From contig OZ038322.1 of NCBI GenBank assembly GCA_964035795.1, positions 12,850,038 to 12,914,037 of the forward strand: 64,000 bases of DNA, in the 5' to 3' direction. The position numbers and the translations under genes are program-made. This stretch comes from Pterobdella sp. o SKG-2022. Taxonomy: Eukaryota; Annelida; Clitellata; Hirudinida; Piscicolidae. Shown piece by piece: positions 59,982 to 64,000 of the stretch (the first letter of the stretch is position 1; each line of letters starts with the position of its first letter). The notes under the pieces were generated by a model. It searched no databases. It was not told where the DNA came from and saw only the letters and a list, made by a program, of their open reading frames with translations.

Positions 59982-60720
59982 CACTTTCATTAACTAAATA
60001 ATAACACGAAGCTTTTGTAAGTTGAACTCACATTACCAAGTATACAAACTAAAAGAAGTTACTGCCATGGTAACATCGTTTAATATTAGTTCTACAATGC
60101 TTAACAAGTCTAATGAAAAAAAAATCTGAACTATTAAAATGAAATTATTACGAATCTTATCATTATCAAGTATACAAACTTGTACAAGTTTCGAATCGTT
60201 TTTATTAATAGGTTAGTTGAGTTAATCAAAATGAATAAAATAAATGAAAATAAAAAAAATTAAATAATGATAATAAAGAAAAAAGAAAATAAAAGATTTT
60301 TCATAATTATTGAAATTCTTTTTTTTACTCATTTATTTATTATTATTTCTTTACTTTATTTTTTAAAATTCAATTAATTTATTTATACAGTTTATTTCAT
60401 TATCGAATTTTTTCATAATTATTAATTTATCTATTTATTTTATTCCATTTTATTATTTCTATCAACTGATTTACTTTATTCAGGATTATTTAATGTTTCA
60501 TTTTATCTTTTTCTTCATTTATTTTGATTTTTTTTCTAAAGTTTTCAGCTAATTATATTTAATTAATTCAGAATTTCTTTTCCATTATTCATTAAGCGTT
60601 ATAGAATTAATAATTAATGCTAGCAACGTCTTTCAGTTTTTATACTTGATAATGTGCGTTCAACGTACAAAAAGCATCGTGTTTTTATTTAGTTAATAGA
60701 AGTTTTTGATTCAAATCGTT
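59982..60720. mobile_element. MITE-like element with about 75-bp terminal inverted repeats
   Basis: The left end has AACACTTTCATTAACTAAAT, AATAACACGAAGCTTTT and GTTGAACTCACATTACCAAG. The right end reads the reverse complement with mismatches (ACTTGATAATGTGCGTTCAA, GCATCGTGTTTTTATTTAGT). The interior, about 600 bases, is AT-rich with no transposase frame and appears to hold a nested partial copy near 60160-60225. The terminal sequence is shared with the short hairpin at 40203-40349. Confidence 0.75.
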
Positions 60721-60850
60721 TTTGTAATAAGCTAGTTTAGTTATTTATTGATATATATCCCTATTATTTGATACATTTATGAGCATACAATAATACTTTA
60801 TATATATACTCTATCATTTTCAAAATTTCATAAAATTGTGATCTTACACA

Positions 60851-63791
60851 ATGAAGAAAATAATTCCAAATTTAGGGAAAATACTGAAAAAAACTTTATT
60901 ATGTTTGTATATTTTCTTTTATTTAGCTTCGTTTCTCAGTTACAAGGTAACCTTACTTTTCAGTTTAAACATCAAAATGTATCTTGAAAATACCAGTTTA
61001 TCTTGAATATTAAATTTTTATTTCAGGAAAGAATACGTTATTATTATCCTAATTTTATGTTCGAGTCTAACAACTTGTCAAGATGTGTTCTGCCCTCAGA
61101 TTTAGGTTGAATACTTTTCTAGTTTTTTGTAGTTATGAATTTTGCAAAAAACAACCAAATAAACAAGTTTTACTTATAGTATAGAAAATTTAAAATTTTA
61201 TAATTCACAGTTTATTTATTGTCGGCCCCTATAGCTCAGTGTTTGAGCATTAGACTAATTATCTAAAGAAACCGGATTCAATCTTGAGTGGGCCGACAAT
61301 TAGCAGTTCATATATATTAGCAACCTGTGGAACCATTCAATTGCGCAAACGAAACCCCAGATAAAAACGATCAAATGGTCGACATATTATTTTTAGATGA
61401 TCAAATTATAAGGTTAACACTGAGAACCATTTATCGCTAGGAAAGTTCAAATACTTGTATAAAAATCATTATAACACCAGAAAAGTTTGAAAAAGCTAAC
61501 AAATCGATACAAAAAAAGTTACTTGACTTTACAATTCAATATCTGGAACACACGTTTTTAAGAAAAAAGTTATTTAGAAAATAACTTCATAAAATTAAAT
61601 CTTCATATTGATACTTTTTTGTACTCAAACTAAAATTTGTTTGCTTAGTAATATAAATAAACTTTTCTCATTTTAAAAGTATACTGATAATTTATGACAA
61701 AATTGAATTTGTTGAAAATATTTGTTTGAATAAAAAACTATCAAAAAAATTGTCTCTTTATGAGGTTATTTCTAAAACATTTAACAAAACTTTGATACAA
61801 CAAAGTTTCTAAAAATAAGTTATTAACAATTAAATATTGATCGCTTATATTAATTTATTTTTGAATGAAGTGAACCATAATAAAAAATCTAAAAAAATAG
61901 AAAAATTCAAGTTTGAATTTTGAATAATAATTAAATTAAACAAAAAATTAATGGTACCAAAAATAATGAACAATTAAGTAATTAAGATTATTATATAAAA
62001 AAAGTTACCGAAAAGCCTGTATATTAACATGTCTGAAAATCATCCAAATTACCGATTTTTACACTATATTTAGAGATTTTGAATGAATATGATAAAGGAA
62101 GGTTTTAAAAAGGTAATACTTTAGCATAATATTATAAATTTGAAGGTCAGATAAAATAAAAAAATGATTAGAAAACAAAGGTTGCAATGGAAATTGGATG
62201 AAACAAAGAGGTTTGTGAGAAGACTAAAATCGTGGTATATATAAGGATGTAGAGAAAGGAAGCAAAACATTAATGTTGAAAAAATATTTACAGAAGAAGT
62301 AAATAATGAAGTTGAACAAAAAAAAAGGAAGCAAGGAATATGAAAGAAATAAAGAAATAAAGAAATATTATGTGGAAAAGGATGGAAAACTTATTATGAT
62401 AAATTGAAGTTGTAGCATTTTGGTGGAAGATGAAAAACGTCAGTAAGTGTGCAGATTGTGGTGAAAAAAATAAGCATGAGTGGATACTGAACCTGAAACT
62501 GAGCATTATAAGTCAAACTTTTGGAATTTTATCTAAGTTAACTCTCTGAATCATCCTAAAATTGTTTGAATTTTTTAAAAACAATATCTTTAAATTTTAA
62601 AAACTAGTAAAAATTATTTGAAAGTATTAAAATTTTGAATTTTATCAAAGGTCCGGTTAAACTGAACATGTTACGAAGTATTGAAATGGAGAAAATACAA
62701 GAAGAAAACAAAAAATTGAGGCAAGGAGGTATTTGGAAACCAGAAAACTGTAAAGCTTGGCAGAAAGTCGCTATTATCATTCCATATCGTGATAGGTGAT
62801 TAATTATCAACTCTGCAACAACTAACAACATAGTAAAACTTCTCCGATAATTTATAGTTGGATTTAACTTAAAAGTATAATTGTTCCTAAACTGAGAATA
62901 TAGAAGGTTTTTTTGTTCTAAGTATGTCATTTTCCTTTTTATAAATACAAAAAAAGACGCAATAACATTAAAAATTAAAGAATATAATAACGTGTAAGAA
63001 CCTTGAAATTATATTAAATTTGAAGAAACCTTGCAAAAAATTTTTCCTGAACGAAGCTTTTCAAAGAGTCTATTTAAATGAACCTGTTGATGAAAACATA
63101 TGTTTTCGGGAAGCTTCATTCAAAATAAAATTTTTCAGTGTTGCTTCAAATTTAAAGCTAATTATATAATTATAAGCCCATTTTGAAAATTAATTCTTCA
63201 AAATAGGGTCAATATACATATATCTGTTCTATTATCGTGGTTAAGCTTAAAGGAAATGAACTGGTAGAGCATAAATATTTGAAAGATGGCAGCATTTGAC
63301 ACGCTTGCTTCACCGTTTGCACCCCATGTTACAACGACAAATGATCGATTATCAAGTTTTTCTGATTGAACAGGTTTAGGAAACTTCTTATTGTTAAAGC
63401 AAAAAAATTTTAAGCAAAATTATGATAATGAAAGTTCAAATGATAAATTTCAACAATATATTGTGTTAATCAATAGTGGCTTGTTTATCTCCTTTGAGCT
63501 AGTTTTCATGTAATGATTTACTTTAATGACAATAAATCTGAAAATATAGACAGGCATAGAAAAACTCAATAAAGGGAAAATCTTGAACATTGGAGTATTA
63601 GAAGCGATAAAAGAAGAACGGGTAGGTACAAAACCGCAACAGAAATCCCTTAATAAACTAGAAGACGAGACTAGATTTGATTGTTTCTTGTTCCATGATG
63701 TAGACTTGCTGCCGGAAGATGACCGTAACCTTTACCACTGTTCCCCTTATGTTCATCACCTCATCAGCGCTTTAGATGAAATGAGATACCA
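60851..63791 (+). CDS. Beta-1,4-galactosyltransferase family protein (5' part, continues past window)
   Basis: Exons: 60851-60946, 61027-61105, 62651-62795, 63286-63373, 63550-63791. Phases are consistent, and the last visible donor (TACCA|GTGAGT) is in phase 2, so more exons lie beyond the window. The start encodes a type II membrane protein: short basic cytosolic tip, then a signal anchor (LLCLYIFFYLASFL, about 14-28) and a lumenal stem. Family motifs follow: VAIIIPYRDRWQHL (FRNR/FRDR region), LHPMLQRQMIDYQVFLIEQ, LNKGKILNIGVLEA and FLFHDVDLLPEDDRNLY, where DVD is the metal/UDP-sugar binding triad of GT7 enzymes. Family role: adds galactose (or, in invertebrates, GalNAc) in beta-1,4 linkage to GlcNAc or xylose acceptors in the Golgi. 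The acceptor and donor specificity cannot be read from this part; the catalytic WGWGGEDDD region is outside the window. Intron 2 holds a SINE. Confidence 0.92.
61106..62650. other. Galactosyltransferase intron 2
   Basis: It contains the SINE at 61221 and a related fold-back core near 61690-61725. A purine-rich plus strand runs over about 62160-62480 (many GAAAGAAAT and AAGGAAGC runs). No exon is supported. Confidence 0.5.
61221..61383 (+). mobile_element. tRNA-Ile-derived SINE, body type 2, in galactosyltransferase intron 2
   Basis: The tRNA-like head (61221-61297) has acceptor arms GTCGGCCC / GGGCCGAC and A box TAGCTCAGTGTTTGAGC. A clean anticodon stem-loop (TTAGA CTAATTA TCTAA) reads AAT (Ile), and the T arm is degenerate. 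The body then differs from the 38186 and 51669 copies (AACCATTCAATTGCGCAAAC ... AAATGGTCGAC) and matches the fragment at 43841-43910. Confidence 0.8.
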
Positions 63792-64000
63792 GTGAGTTTT
63801 CTTTATTTTTATAAATTCATTATTATAACTTCAAATTAATGAATATTAATTTATAATTTAAATAAACTTAATGAAAGTGCACCAAGAGTGCTCGACCCTC
63901 ACAGTTTACCATTTTTAAAAGTACAAAACAATAATGCCTCTTTCGGTTTTCTCATCATTATAAATTATAATTTATTTCCTTATTATCAGTACTTGATTTT

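Larger units (their letters stand above)
56935..60850. other. Intergenic region between the zinc-finger and galactosyltransferase genes
   Basis: No gene is supported. It contains the zinc-finger 3' region (AATAAA at 57777), a cluster of fold-back units (59205-59380), a leader-type sequence ACATACATAAGATGTCTTCT at about 59443 and a larger element bounded by inverted repeats (about 59982-60720). Confidence 0.45.

Overview
This is an AT-rich, intron-rich metazoan nuclear window. It carries no bacterial-type operons. Nearly every gene is split into small exons with GT-AG junctions, and introns range from about 55 bases to 10 kb. The gene set (netrin receptor, L1-type adhesion molecule, Bcl-2 protein, myosin light chain, beta-1,4-galactosyltransferase) marks a bilaterian invertebrate. 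The base composition, asparagine-rich inserts and derived receptor tails fit a flatworm-like or other fast-evolving spiralian, but the species assignment is only a guess.

Layout. On the minus strand, bases 1382-23684 hold a complete 18-exon UNC5 netrin receptor: 970 codons, all phases agreeing, and no death domain found. On the plus strand, 26297-28245 holds a six-exon Bcl-2 family gene and 30209-32957 a three-exon lysine/cysteine-rich protein that I do not recognise. Bases 33688-35573 hold a six-exon COQ10 (START-like, mitochondrial). This converges on a seven-exon minus-strand essential myosin light chain at 35999-37020. The plus strand then carries an L1CAM/neuroglian locus (39108-53544), a C2H2 zinc-finger gene (55097-56934) and the 5' part of a beta-1,4-galactosyltransferase gene (60851 to beyond the window end).

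The most interesting structure is the L1CAM locus. The first nine coding exons (signal peptide plus Ig1-Ig4), together with a matching upstream splice acceptor, occur twice in tandem. The downstream copy runs on into Ig5-Ig6, five FN3 domains, a transmembrane helix and a short tail (1255 aa). The upstream copy is intact. It can either stop after Ig4 (448 aa, secreted) or splice in the same phase into the shared downstream exons. The copies form a mosaic of identical and strongly diverged exons, which suggests gene conversion.

The spaces between genes hold a tRNA-Ile-derived SINE family with two body types, several fold-back (MITE-like) elements and simple repeats. UNC5 and L1CAM are both neuronal guidance or adhesion receptors, but nothing else suggests that the neighbouring genes act as one functional cluster.
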